Positions 40,806-48,027 of a DNA stretch of 52,217 nucleotides are shown in pieces; the first letter of the stretch is position 1, and each line of letters opens with the position of its first letter. Position numbers and translations under genes: made by a program. The DNA lies in the NCBI GenBank assembly GCA_934875375.1, contig CAKXHL010000015.1, positions 1-52,217 on the forward strand, read 5' to 3'. The DNA is from an uncultured bacterium (GTDB lineage: Bacteria > Bacillota > Clostridia > Oscillospirales > Ruminococcaceae). The notes under the pieces were generated by a model. That model saw nothing but the letters and a program-made list of their open reading frames with translations. It made no database searches and was not told the DNA's origin.

Positions 40806-41780
40806 TCACATTACATCGTTAGTAGTATCAGAGATTTTCGTGTGTTCATCTAAAAATTTACTGTACTCGTCAGATACAAAATCCTCATAGCTCCCGGCAA
40901 TCTTCGCAATATGCTTGCTGACTGCCCCAGCGGTTTTGAAGCCAACGGCATCTGCAATTTCCTGCAAGGAATATCCGTCATAGCGCATCTGCAAAATCTT
41001 TGCGTCTTGCTCCGTCAGTTTTCCTTTGAACTCCTCAATGTGGATTTCAGAAATCACCTTGGATTCAAACTCACCACGGGGATCTGCAATCTCATAAAGT
41101 TGTTCGCCGTCGATGGTGGTGCCGTTCTCCATCAAATCCTCAATGGAAATATGCTGGGCAGTACGGCTGTGGTTCCAGGATCGCATGAAATCCTTTTTGT
41201 TGCAGTTCTTGCCGGAATAATCGTTGACCTGACGGCAGTTCCAGATTTCATCAATCATCGGCTGCCAGTTCTGTTCCTCCACGATCATATCGGTCAGATT
41301 GCCTACAAGGTTGCCGAAGTGCTTGTAGCTGAGCCACGGCAGTTCATCGTCCTTGTCCATCAGGAATAATCTCTGGAAGCTCCATTCCATTTCGTTCTCG
41401 AACTTCTTGCGGAAGTGCTTGATGATTTCATAGGACAATCGCCAGAGTGGGAAATCACCAGAGTAGTGCGACCAATCGCCGGGAATGTCATGGTGCGTTC
41501 CGTCCTGATGGGGGATCTGGAAAAACTGCCATGCAGACCAGGCGTAGCAGTCCCAGACCAGTTCCAGAAAACTGTCCGTCTGGATCATGGCTGTATATTT
41601 CTCAGATTGCAGTACCTGATGGATGTTGCGTGGCAGTTCCAGATATTCTGCTCGTTTCTCCACCAGTTCTTTCGGCAGCGCATAGAACAGCGTCAGCCAG
41701 GATAGATTGCTGGACTGTGGGATTTCTATTATCGTCTGCGGCAGCACGACGATAAAGCTGTAAGGGCTGATATTTGCCAT
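40806..41780 (-). CDS. Sigma-70 region-4-like HTH protein of mobile elements
   Basis: 324 residues. The N-terminal two thirds are helical and Trp-rich (WDCYAWSAWQFFQIP, DFMRSWNHSRTAQHISIEDL) and not assigned. The C-terminus, LTEQDAKILQMRYDGYSLQEI and ADAVGFKTAGAVSKHIAKIAG, is an HTH like sigma-70 region 4. Proteins of this layout are common in clostridial integrative elements. The frame opens at 41915, but ATG 41780 has ACCGAGGTGAG upstream and gives MANISPYSF. It directly precedes the HEPN gene. Confidence 0.75.
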   Translation of the reverse strand: MANISPYSFIVVLPQTIIEIPQSSNLSWLTLFYALPKELVEKRAEYLELPRNIHQVLQSEKYTAMIQTDSFLELVWDCYAWSAWQFFQIPHQDGTHHDIPGDWSHYSGDFPLWRLSYEIIKHFRKKFENEMEWSFQRLFLMDKDDELPWLSYKHFGNLVGNLTDMIVEEQNWQPMIDEIWNCRQVNDYSGKNCNKKDFMRSWNHSRTAQHISIEDLMENGTTIDGEQLYEIADPRGEFESKVISEIHIEEFKGKLTEQDAKILQMRYDGYSLQEIADAVGFKTAGAVSKHIAKIAGSYEDFVSDEYSKFLDEHTKISDTTNDVM

Positions 41781-41970
41781 TGTACTCACCTCGGTTTCTG
41801 TATTGTTTTGCCCCTCTATAATATAGGAGCATGAGATAGGCTGATTTTTTCCAATCTCTCGAAAATTTTTTGAAATTTTATAAAAATATCTGGTTTGGTG
41901 CAGATTCATCTCCATTCATCATAATTGTACTCGAAAAATGTGAATAAGTCTATTGTGTTGAGCCATGGGC

Positions 41971-42011
41971 AAAAAAATAAGCGATACCTGGCACAAAACC
42001 AAGTATCGCTT
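41971..42011 (-). terminator. Terminator downstream of tnpV and hairpin array
   Basis: AAGCGATAC (41979-41987) pairs with GTATCGCTT (42003-42011). On the minus strand it is followed by TTATTTTTTT. A close variant of the same hairpin lies at 42571-42609. Bases 41781-41970 carry nothing else obvious. Confidence 0.75.
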
Positions 42012-42017
42012 TTGTGT

Positions 42018-42137
42018 AACTTCTCGCCAACCTGTCGGGAAGTTCAACTTCTGCTCAAGTTGCACAGAAGTTGAAAAGGACTTCGCCGAAAGTTGCGGCG
42101 AAGTCCCAAGCTCTGAACTTTGTCCCAACTTGGGACA
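42018..42137. repeat. Array of four adjacent hairpins
   Basis: Four stems follow one another. AACTTC (42018-42023) pairs with GAAGTT (42039-42044). CAACTTCTG (42045-42053) pairs with CAGAAGTTG (42065-42073). GGACTTCGCCG (42078-42088) pairs with CGGCGAAGTCC (42096-42106). TGTCCCA (42121-42127) pairs with TGGGACA (42131-42137). AAGTTG or its complement recurs in the loops of the last three. It begins four bases before the tnpV stop side and ends at the terminator, so it would be the 3' untranslated part of the tnpV transcript. Confidence 0.6.
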
Positions 42138-42140
42138 TGG

Positions 42141-42491
42141 TTAGGTGTAGATCAGCTCGTTCATCACGATTTCCTCTGCCTGAGCTCTCAGCATATTCAT
42201 GTGTTGTACCCATGCCATCTGCTGTGTAGACTTATCCGGTGCAGGATTTGCTTTCAATAAATCTGCTTCAAGCTGCTCCATGCGGCGCATTGCCGTTTCG
42301 CCGATCTCTTTCAGATACGGAAACAACTGTTCGGACAGAATCAAGTCATTGTAGAGAGTAGGGCGGTGTTCCTTGAGATATGTATGCGCTCTGCTTGAAA
42401 AGCGGTTCCGTTCGATGGGTTCGGTGCAGGAAAGTTTGATGTCAGGGATGTAGTAATCTCCGCAACGAGTATATGTTAAATTCTCAGCCAT
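42141..42491 (-). CDS. tnpV: TnpV-like transposon-encoded protein
   Basis: 116 residues matching the TnpV family first seen in Tn4451: LTYTRCGDYYIPDIKL near the start, YLKEHRPTLYNDLILSEQLFPYL in the middle and the ending WVQHMNMLRAQAEEIVMNELIYT. The function is unknown; it is a marker of clostridial mobile elements. The frame opens at 42509, but ATG 42491 follows TTGGAGGTATTACC. No transposase partners TnpX or TnpW are present. Confidence 0.88.
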   Translation of the reverse strand: MAENLTYTRCGDYYIPDIKLSCTEPIERNRFSSRAHTYLKEHRPTLYNDLILSEQLFPYLKEIGETAMRRMEQLEADLLKANPAPDKSTQQMAWVQHMNMLRAQAEEIVMNELIYT

Positions 42492-42570
42492 GGTAATACC
42501 TCCAATCATTCAACGTCTTTTGCCAATATTGTAGCTCAAGATCTGTAAAAAGTGAATTTTGTTGCTAAAC

Positions 42571-42609
42571 AAAAATAAGCGATGCCCAGTTGTTACACTA
42601 AGCATCGCT
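42571..42609 (-). terminator. Second copy of the AGCGATGC terminator hairpin
   Basis: AGCGATGC (42578-42585) pairs with GCATCGCT (42602-42609), with ATTTTTG following on the minus strand. It resembles the hairpin at 41971-42011 in stem and T-tract. Confidence 0.6.
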
Positions 42610-42645
42610 CATTCTGTTGCTGTTACCAACCCCGCCTGACAGATG

Positions 42646-42683
42646 CCGTAAAATAGTTAAGTTCTTCCTTAACTGTTTTACGG
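42646..42683. other. Sixteen-base hairpin at the island's right edge
   Basis: CCGTAAAATAGTTAAG (42646-42661) and CTTAACTGTTTTACGG (42668-42683) form a stem with one G-T pair and a six-base loop. It overlaps the inner end of the right inverted repeat. Confidence 0.65.
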
Positions 42684-42716
42684 ACACCCGCCTTTAAACC
42701 CGGGTTTTTGTTTTTT
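42670..42716 (-). repeat. Right inverted repeat of the accessory island
   Basis: Reverse complement reads AAAAAACAAAAACCCGGGTT, a short variable part with GGCGGGTGTC, then CGTAAAACAGTTA, matching the left repeat at 35946-35988. It lies just past the stop of the rhomboid-like gene. Both repeats therefore follow a gene end, facing each other. Confidence 0.7.
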
Positions 42717-42722
42717 CATGAA

Positions 42723-43397
42723 TCACCAATAACGGTTTTGATTATTTTTCATCTCACGGCGGAAGTTACGCCGCTGTGCGCCGTATTTTTTCTGATTTTT
42801 CACAAAACGAATCAGATCACCACCAAAAAACAGGAAAAAGTTTATCAAAGAGGCGATAATCGCCGCTTTAGTGGACCAATCTCCGAAAATCAACTGAACC
42901 GCAAACAAAATCCAATCCACATAAGCCAAATATTTCATCTTGATTGGAAAAAAGAAAAACAACAATATCTCATGATCCGGAAACAGGAACGCAAACGCCA
43001 AAAACAGTGATAGATTCAAATAAGTACTGGTACCGTAACCTGTAAAAAAAGCAGCGATAACAGCCCCAATTAACCCAACCAGATAATACAGGTTAAAGCG
43101 GAAAGTCCCCCAGACATTCTCCAATGTACTGCCAAGAAAATAATAAAAATACAAAAAGAAAAACAATGAAATAATCGACGTGGTGGGCGGTACAAAAATA
43201 AAAGTGATAAATCGCCAGAACTGTCCATGCACAGCCGCTTGTGTAAACAGCGCTAAGTATCCGCTCAGACTCATGCCCTGTACAGAAAAAAGCACATCAC
43301 CAATGAAAACCGCCGCAATGGTAATAACAATATACAACATCAGGTTCGGAATACCCCACCGACCGAATTTACGATCTAACTTATCCAGCCAACTCAT
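42723..43397 (-). CDS. Rhomboid-fold membrane protein without evident catalytic residues
   Basis: 224 residues with about six membrane spans. FWRFITFIFVPP resembles the rhomboid W/P-R segment, and FFLGSTLENVWGTFRFNLYYLVG the G..E...G..RF...Y region. The segment where GxSG would lie reads GYGTSTYLNLSLFLAFAF with no clear GxS, and no conserved His follows in the last span. So it is probably a pseudoprotease or other membrane protein. ATG 43397 follows GCGAGGGAAACGA; the frame opens at 43412. Confidence 0.7.
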   Translation of the reverse strand: MSWLDKLDRKFGRWGIPNLMLYIVITIAAVFIGDVLFSVQGMSLSGYLALFTQAAVHGQFWRFITFIFVPPTTSIISLFFFLYFYYFLGSTLENVWGTFRFNLYYLVGLIGAVIAAFFTGYGTSTYLNLSLFLAFAFLFPDHEILLFFFFPIKMKYLAYVDWILFAVQLIFGDWSTKAAIIASLINFFLFFGGDLIRFVKNQKKYGAQRRNFRREMKNNQNRYW

Positions 43398-43805
43398 TCG
43401 TTTCCCTCGCAATCTTTTTCAGCTTTGTCCAGCAAATACCTTTTAAAATCTGCGCCCTCATTTTCGGCATAATCTTTGAAAATATACAGTCTGCAAAGCG
43501 CTTTATGCTCATACACGGCGCTTTTCCTGCATTTTCTCCTCTAAACCTTTCCGCTGCCGCAAATGAAAATTTTGCATTCAGCATAAGGCTATCATAGAAA
43601 ATCATCCGAAACGAGCCATTTTTTCATCGATAAAAATTTTTTCCCGCAACCCTAAACTTTCTTCAACGTCGGAAATTTTTGATTTCTGGGTACGGGCGTG
43701 AAATTATTATATCATAGTCGTGGCAAAAAGAACATTTCTATTCTGTAAATTTTGGAAAGATTTCTGAATTTCAATAAAAAAAGATTGAATTACAGATAAT
43801 ATTTA
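43398..43805. other. Intergenic region upstream of DUF2975 and rhomboid-like genes
   Basis: No gene supported. A minus-strand TATAAT at 43706-43711 lacks a good -35 and is 300 bases from the rhomboid-like start. A 74-residue minus-strand frame here has no ribosome site. Confidence 0.4.
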
Positions 43806-43834
43806 TTGACAAACGATAAATATATTGCTATACT
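43806..43834 (+). promoter_or_regulatory. Sigma-A promoter of the DUF2975 operon
   Basis: TTGACA (43806-43811, exact consensus), 17-base spacer, TATACT (43829-43834), 28 bases before the ATG. Confidence 0.88.
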
Positions 43835-43862
43835 ATAACAAACAACCAAAGGAGAAATCGGT

Positions 43863-44327
43863 ATGAAATTAAACATTACAGGGAAAAGCAGTCTGAGTTC
43901 TTTTTTGGAAAAACTCTGCTGGGTCTTTCTTTTGGCCGGGCTTACTATAACAGTCGCTCTTCCATGGATTTTAGACTACTACGGCCGGATCTTCTGGCAC
44001 GGGCGGCTGGGCACAGACTATGTCCGAATCTTATTTGTGCTATACCCTTCTGCCCTTATGGCTTTGACGGTTATCTGGCAGCTGCGAAAAATTTTAGTAA
44101 ATGTCAATCAAGGCAACCCCTTTTCACTGGAAAACGCCCGACGGGTAAAAATCATTTCCTTTTGTTGCATGATGGTTGGGCTACTGTTTTTGGCCGGTAT
44201 TGTGCCCTCGCTGCTGGCGCCCATGCTGGGGCTGGCCTTTCTGTTTTTATCCGCTTTATCACTGGTGCTGTCGGAACTGGTCAAACAAGCTGCCATCTAT
44301 AAAGAAGAAAACGATCTAACCATTTAG
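43863..44327 (+). CDS. DUF2975 family membrane protein
   Basis: 154 residues with four membrane spans: about 18-38, 56-77, 98-120 and 125-145. The family pattern includes LFVLYPSALMALTVIWQL and GNPFSLENARRVKIISFCCM, the GxPF..EN..R segment being typical of DUF2975. Function unknown. ATG follows AAAGGAGAAATCGGT. It is paired with a small XRE-type HTH gene 12 bases downstream, the usual arrangement (as in B. subtilis yoaS-yozG). Confidence 0.88.
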   Translation: MKLNITGKSSLSSFLEKLCWVFLLAGLTITVALPWILDYYGRIFWHGRLGTDYVRILFVLYPSALMALTVIWQLRKILVNVNQGNPFSLENARRVKIISFCCMMVGLLFLAGIVPSLLAPMLGLAFLFLSALSLVLSELVKQAAIYKEENDLTI

Positions 44328-44339
44328 GGAGGTGCCACT

Positions 44340-44570
44340 GTGCCGATTATTGTAAATTTGGATGTTGTCATGGCGCAGCGAAAAATCTCCGCCACGCAAT
44401 TGGCCGAAGAAGTGGGGATCACTTTGGCCAATTTGTCCATTTTAAAAAACAACAAAGCAAAAGCCATCCGCTTTTCCACGCTGGAGGCACTATGCCGTGT
44501 CCTGCATTGCCAGCCCGCAGATTTACTGGAGTATGCAGAAGAAAAAGATTGTCAGGAGGGAAAACAATGA
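44340..44570 (+). CDS. Small XRE/YozG-type helix-turn-helix regulator
   Basis: 76 residues that are almost all HTH: VVMAQRKISATQLAEEVGIT, LANLSILKNNKAKAIRFSTL, CRVLHCQPADLLEY. Likely represses its own operon with DUF2975. The start is GTG with AGGGAGGTGCCACT upstream. The stop overlaps the next ATG (ATGA), indicating translational coupling to the DUF4173 gene. Confidence 0.9.
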   Translation: MPIIVNLDVVMAQRKISATQLAEEVGITLANLSILKNNKAKAIRFSTLEALCRVLHCQPADLLEYAEEKDCQEGKQ

Positions 44571-46471
44571 ACCAACGTCCTATGGAAAACAAACCGCTTT
44601 CCTCTTCCAAACCGCCAGCCTATATTCCACCGGTCAAACGGCCCGGTCAAATACCGCCGCTGCAGCAACCTCCTGTTCAGCCTCTGCAGAAGCAAATCCT
44701 GGCGGAAAACGAAAGCCCCTTACAAAAATCGGGTCCGCAAAATATGTCAGACCCTCGAATCGGTTCCAATGTATCCACACCCCAAACAGATCCACCGGTC
44801 TCCCAACCGGCGTCTGTCTCCGCCCCCGGAACTGTTCCAGCAGCGAAGCAAACCGTGCCCGCCGCTGCCGAGGGTGGTTCCAAAACTTCTTCCGCGCCAA
44901 AGGATTCACAGGCGATTCCGCCTGGATATTACCGGCCAATTCCCCGCAAGCAAAGGGCGGACTATCAATATCTCGCCAAACGCAGCCTCTCTTCCAAGGG
45001 CTCAGCCGCTGTTCTGTTCTCCTTTTTGTTCTGCTCGGTTTTCAGTGAACTAGTACTTTGGGGAAATCTTGGCCTTTCCGTTTTGATTTTAACCTTGTCT
45101 TATTATGCATTCAGTTTTTGGTACTTTCACGATTGCAAACGCCGTTTTTCTTCCGCGTCGTTGAGCATGACCCTACCCATCTCAGTGCTAGCCATCGGTC
45201 TTTGCCTGGCGGTTAGTCCATCCACCTATTTTATTACCGTTCCCTTTTTCATCTGCCTGCTAGCTGCTCAAACGGCACTTTTGGCAGGTATGCCATACCG
45301 GTCGTTTTTCTCCTGGGAAACCTTTGTTTCTCTATGGGCACATTTGGTCGACGGTCCTTTATCCTTTTTAGACTTTCCTTTTCTGGTTATGAGAGGACGC
45401 GGAAAAGAAGAAAAAAAGTCAAAAAGCTTTTGGAAAATTTTTCTCGGAATCGTATGTGCGCTTCCGGTGGTAGCGCTGCTGCTGTGGCTGTTTGCCAGCG
45501 CCGACGCGGTTTTCCGCACCGGACTGCAAAATCTTGCCCAGTGGTTTAGAATTGACTGGACACACCTTTTTTCGGATCTATTACTCGGCTTTTTGGGCGG
45601 CATTTTTCTGTCTGCAACACTGCTGTACTGCCGGGGCGCTCTTCCGAAAAAGCCCAACCCTGTTGGCTGCAAACGCTTTTTGGATCCGCTGTTTGTGGTC
45701 CCTTTCCTGGGATTGATCGACCTTTCAGTGTTGGCGTTCACCTTTGTCCAGTTTGCCTATCTATTCGGCGGTGAAAAAGGTAGTCTACCCGGCGGATATA
45801 CCTATGCTGAATATGCCCGCCAAGGATTTTTTGAGTTGGCTGCCGCTCTGTTCTTTATTTTCCTGATCTCCCTTTTTGCTATGTCTTTTTGCAAAACAGA
45901 GCGTCGTTGCCTTTCCAATGCGGTCCGTTTGGAACTGCTGCTGCTAAATATTGGAGGAGGCGTCGTTCTTTGTTCTGCCGTAAAACGGATGCTATTATAT
46001 GTAGATGTTTACGGCCTAAGCGTCAAACGAGGGTTAACTCTATGGTTTATGGTAACCGCAGGCATTTGTTTTCTCTTCTTGGCAGTGCGATGCCTGTGGC
46101 GCCGCTTTCCATTGGCCAAATGCGTGGGAATCGCCATCACCGCTATGATCTGTCTACTCTCTTTATTCCCCATGGATGGCTTTGTAGCGCAATATAATGT
46201 CAACGCCTACCTGTCAGGACACACCGAAACAGAAGTAGACTATTATTACCTAAAAAACCTTTCTGTTTCTGCCATTCCAGCTATGGTGGACTTGTATCTG
46301 CATGAGCCTTCTGACGATCTGGCATGGGCCATTGACCGGCAGATTCAAAAAAATGAACGCCGGCATCCTATTTGGGGATGGACAACAGACCAAATTGGGA
46401 TTCAAAAAAGCATCCATCTTTTCCGTCAGGCAAAGGGCGAAATCTCCCGTGATGCCGGTAGTTGGTCTTAA
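44567..46471 (+). CDS. DUF4153/DUF4173 family polytopic membrane protein
   Basis: 634 residues. The first 135 or so are Pro/Gln/Ser-rich (PPAYIPPVKRPGQIPPLQQP) and disordered, cytosolic by the positive residues that end them. After that come about ten to twelve membrane spans, including the DUF4173-like GEKGSLPGGYTYAEYARQGF and FFELAAALFFIFLISLFAMS, and a helical tail after LSGHTETEVDYYYLKNLSVS. Function unknown. ATG 44567 has GTCAGGAGGGAAAACA upstream. Third gene of the DUF2975 operon. Confidence 0.83.
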   Translation: MNQRPMENKPLSSSKPPAYIPPVKRPGQIPPLQQPPVQPLQKQILAENESPLQKSGPQNMSDPRIGSNVSTPQTDPPVSQPASVSAPGTVPAAKQTVPAAAEGGSKTSSAPKDSQAIPPGYYRPIPRKQRADYQYLAKRSLSSKGSAAVLFSFLFCSVFSELVLWGNLGLSVLILTLSYYAFSFWYFHDCKRRFSSASLSMTLPISVLAIGLCLAVSPSTYFITVPFFICLLAAQTALLAGMPYRSFFSWETFVSLWAHLVDGPLSFLDFPFLVMRGRGKEEKKSKSFWKIFLGIVCALPVVALLLWLFASADAVFRTGLQNLAQWFRIDWTHLFSDLLLGFLGGIFLSATLLYCRGALPKKPNPVGCKRFLDPLFVVPFLGLIDLSVLAFTFVQFAYLFGGEKGSLPGGYTYAEYARQGFFELAAALFFIFLISLFAMSFCKTERRCLSNAVRLELLLLNIGGGVVLCSAVKRMLLYVDVYGLSVKRGLTLWFMVTAGICFLFLAVRCLWRRFPLAKCVGIAITAMICLLSLFPMDGFVAQYNVNAYLSGHTETEVDYYYLKNLSVSAIPAMVDLYLHEPSDDLAWAIDRQIQKNERRHPIWGWTTDQIGIQKSIHLFRQAKGEISRDAGSWS

Positions 46472-46592
46472 CGGCACAGTCGGCTCCGCTGTAAAAATCT
46501 TTTTCCGCCACGATTTCTGCCAACACCGTTTTTTCAAAAAGCATCGAGAGATAAATTGTAATCGGTAAGAAATAGGAGGGATACATACAGAA

Positions 46593-46802
46593 ATGGGAAC
46601 AATAATTCTTCATAACATAGTTTCTCTTATAATGATCTTTGCTTTCATTTTTGTCCTAAAAAGTGTTCGCAAAAGTAATTTCAGCAAAAACAAGCAACTT
46701 ATCATAAAAGTCATTGGTGCCATTTTGATAGTGTGTGTGGTAGTGTATGTGCTTTTTATTGATGCAATAGCAGTTGGGATTATAGGACTGGTCCCGAACT
46801 GA
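46593..46802 (+). CDS. Small two-span membrane protein
   Basis: 69 residues. Hydrophobic segments at about 7-23 and 38-63 flank the basic stretch KSVRKSNFSKNKQ. No family recognised. ATG has AGGAGGG 12 bases upstream, rather far but strong. It follows the DUF4173 gene by 121 bases without a terminator that I can see. Confidence 0.55.
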   Translation: MGTIILHNIVSLIMIFAFIFVLKSVRKSNFSKNKQLIIKVIGAILIVCVVVYVLFIDAIAVGIIGLVPN

Positions 46803-47142
46803 CAAATTACACTGCGGACGTAGCAAAAATCAAATAAACCACTATTTATCTAGCTTGCCATCTGTGAATATACCTCCTTTCATTCCTTCGACGAAAGGAG
46901 GTTATTGATATCCTGAATCAGTCCAAAAGGTAAAAGGAGCAAAATGATCACCACTTGCTGTGTGAAATTCGCATTTTTTGCCGCAATAACAATTTCCGAT
47001 TTGCAGGACTTTCCAAAACCGGACGAAAAAGAATCAGATCAGAATTCTCTTGGCTGATCGGGATTGCTGCTGCGCTTTTTCTGACTTTCACTCTTCTGTC
47101 CATGTCACTTGCCTAGTCCCAAGTAACCAGTACACCCACACG
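46803..47142 (+). other. Intergenic region with SD/anti-SD hairpin and a possible peptide remnant
   Basis: ACCTCCTTTC (46872-46881) pairs perfectly with GAAAGGAGGT (46893-46902): one arm is a ribosome-binding sequence, the other equals the 16S 3' tail. No frame follows it. A possible 53-residue frame, TTG 46955 to 47116, ends EFSWLIGIAAALFLTFTLLS, a membrane-span ending, but the N-terminus is unsure; a frame at ATG 46944 with AAAAGGAG before it stops after 37 residues in another frame. This could be a broken small membrane gene. Confidence 0.4.
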
Positions 47143-47174
47143 AAAAAAGGGCCTGCCAAAAGCAGGCCCTTTTT
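47143..47174. terminator. Bidirectional terminator before the hydrolase 3' end
   Basis: AAAGGGCCTGC (47146-47156) and GCAGGCCCTTT (47162-47172) with a 5-base loop, A's before and T's after. Confidence 0.9.
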
Positions 47175-47250
47175 AGGCAGTGCATTACAGTGCCAGATTT
47201 TTCGCTTTTTTGGGGGAATTGAGTCAATTTTTTTGTCGCGCCCGCAAACC

Positions 47251-47889
47251 CTATGAGCGGGAAGTTTCATCCCGCCAAAAAAGTTCTATCGCCGCCGCCA
47301 ATTCCTCCGGTGCGTCAAGATTGGCTTCATGTCCCGCATTTTTCAACCACTCCATCCTTGCCTGTGGCAAGAGTTCCGACAGAGCTACACTGCTTTTCTG
47401 GTTAGCACGATCCTTTTTTCCACACAGTACTAACACGGGGCAGCTGACTCTTCTGCACTGTTCTTCCAGCTGTAAATTCTGCATGGAATTGGTCAGGCAG
47501 ATCATCTGTTTCTTCTCTAATCCCATCCCGTCGAAAGCTGCCTTCGGCAACAGGTGAAAGATCCCATTTTGGATTTTTAACAGTCTTTTCGGCATTTGAT
47601 ACTGCGGCGCAATGAGTACCATGGATCTTACCTTTTGCGGATGACAAATTCCGTAATGCAGCGCTAGCACAGCACCCAAAGAAAGCCCACATAAATGAAA
47701 TGGTTCGTTTACCTTCTCACAATATCGGGAAAAACTGCCGAACAAGTTTTGATAAGTACATTCTTCTCCGCCAAAAAAGCGGAACAAATCCGGACAGGAC
47801 ACGTTTTTTTCCTCTGGCAAGCAGGAAAGGATCTTGTCCCAACTGCTGGGATCTTGTCCCAGGCCGTGAAGAAAAATTCTATGCGACAT
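47251..47889 (-). CDS. Alpha/beta hydrolase
   Basis: A 212-residue serine hydrolase. RIFLHGLGQDPSSW is the oxyanion His-Gly strand, LCGLSLGAVLALHYG the nucleophile elbow (GLSLG), CGKKDRANQ the acid loop and NAGHEANLDAPEE the catalytic His. The substrate is unknown. The frame opens at 47907, but ATG 47889 gives MSHRIFLHG and follows GGAAGAGAGATCG. Bases 47175-47250 hold no gene. Confidence 0.88.
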   Translation of the reverse strand: MSHRIFLHGLGQDPSSWDKILSCLPEEKNVSCPDLFRFFGGEECTYQNLFGSFSRYCEKVNEPFHLCGLSLGAVLALHYGICHPQKVRSMVLIAPQYQMPKRLLKIQNGIFHLLPKAAFDGMGLEKKQMICLTNSMQNLQLEEQCRRVSCPVLVLCGKKDRANQKSSVALSELLPQARMEWLKNAGHEANLDAPEELAAAIELFWRDETSRS

Positions 47890-47983
47890 GTCGATCTCTC
47901 TTCCCATCTTTTATTCAAATGCATTACAAAAGCCGCTTTCGACTATCGGAAATTTGAAATAACATGACCGATTCTCCGACATT

Positions 47984-48014
47984 AAAAAACCCCTCGCCAA
48001 AAGCAGAGGGGTTT
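47984..48014 (-). terminator. Terminator after pduL
   Basis: AAACCCCTC (47987-47995) and GAGGGGTTT (48006-48014); on the minus strand followed by TTTTTT overlap at 47984-47989. Confidence 0.88.
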
Positions 48015-48027
48015 GACAAAGCAAAAA

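Larger units (their letters stand above)
35989..42669. mobile_element. Decayed mobile island (ICE/transposon remnant)
   Basis: A 6.7 kb segment between inverted repeats. Contents are a serine recombinase without its catalytic domain, ParA, a truncated ParB, a small conserved element protein, an excisionase-like HTH protein, an ApeA-like HEPN protein, a sigma-like HTH protein and TnpV. These families are typical of clostridial integrative elements and Tn4451-like transposons. Gene ends are joined abruptly at about 37281 and 38670, so the island is a mosaic of remnants. parA is visibly more GC-rich than the flanks. Exact ends and attachment sites are not proven. Confidence 0.75.

Noticed and set aside
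42018..42137. CRISPR array
   Set aside because: Units differ in sequence and length and are self-complementary; no constant repeat with spacers.
43381..43605. 74-residue minus-strand frame upstream of the rhomboid-like gene
   Set aside because: No ribosome site, no recognisable pattern, overlaps the next gene.
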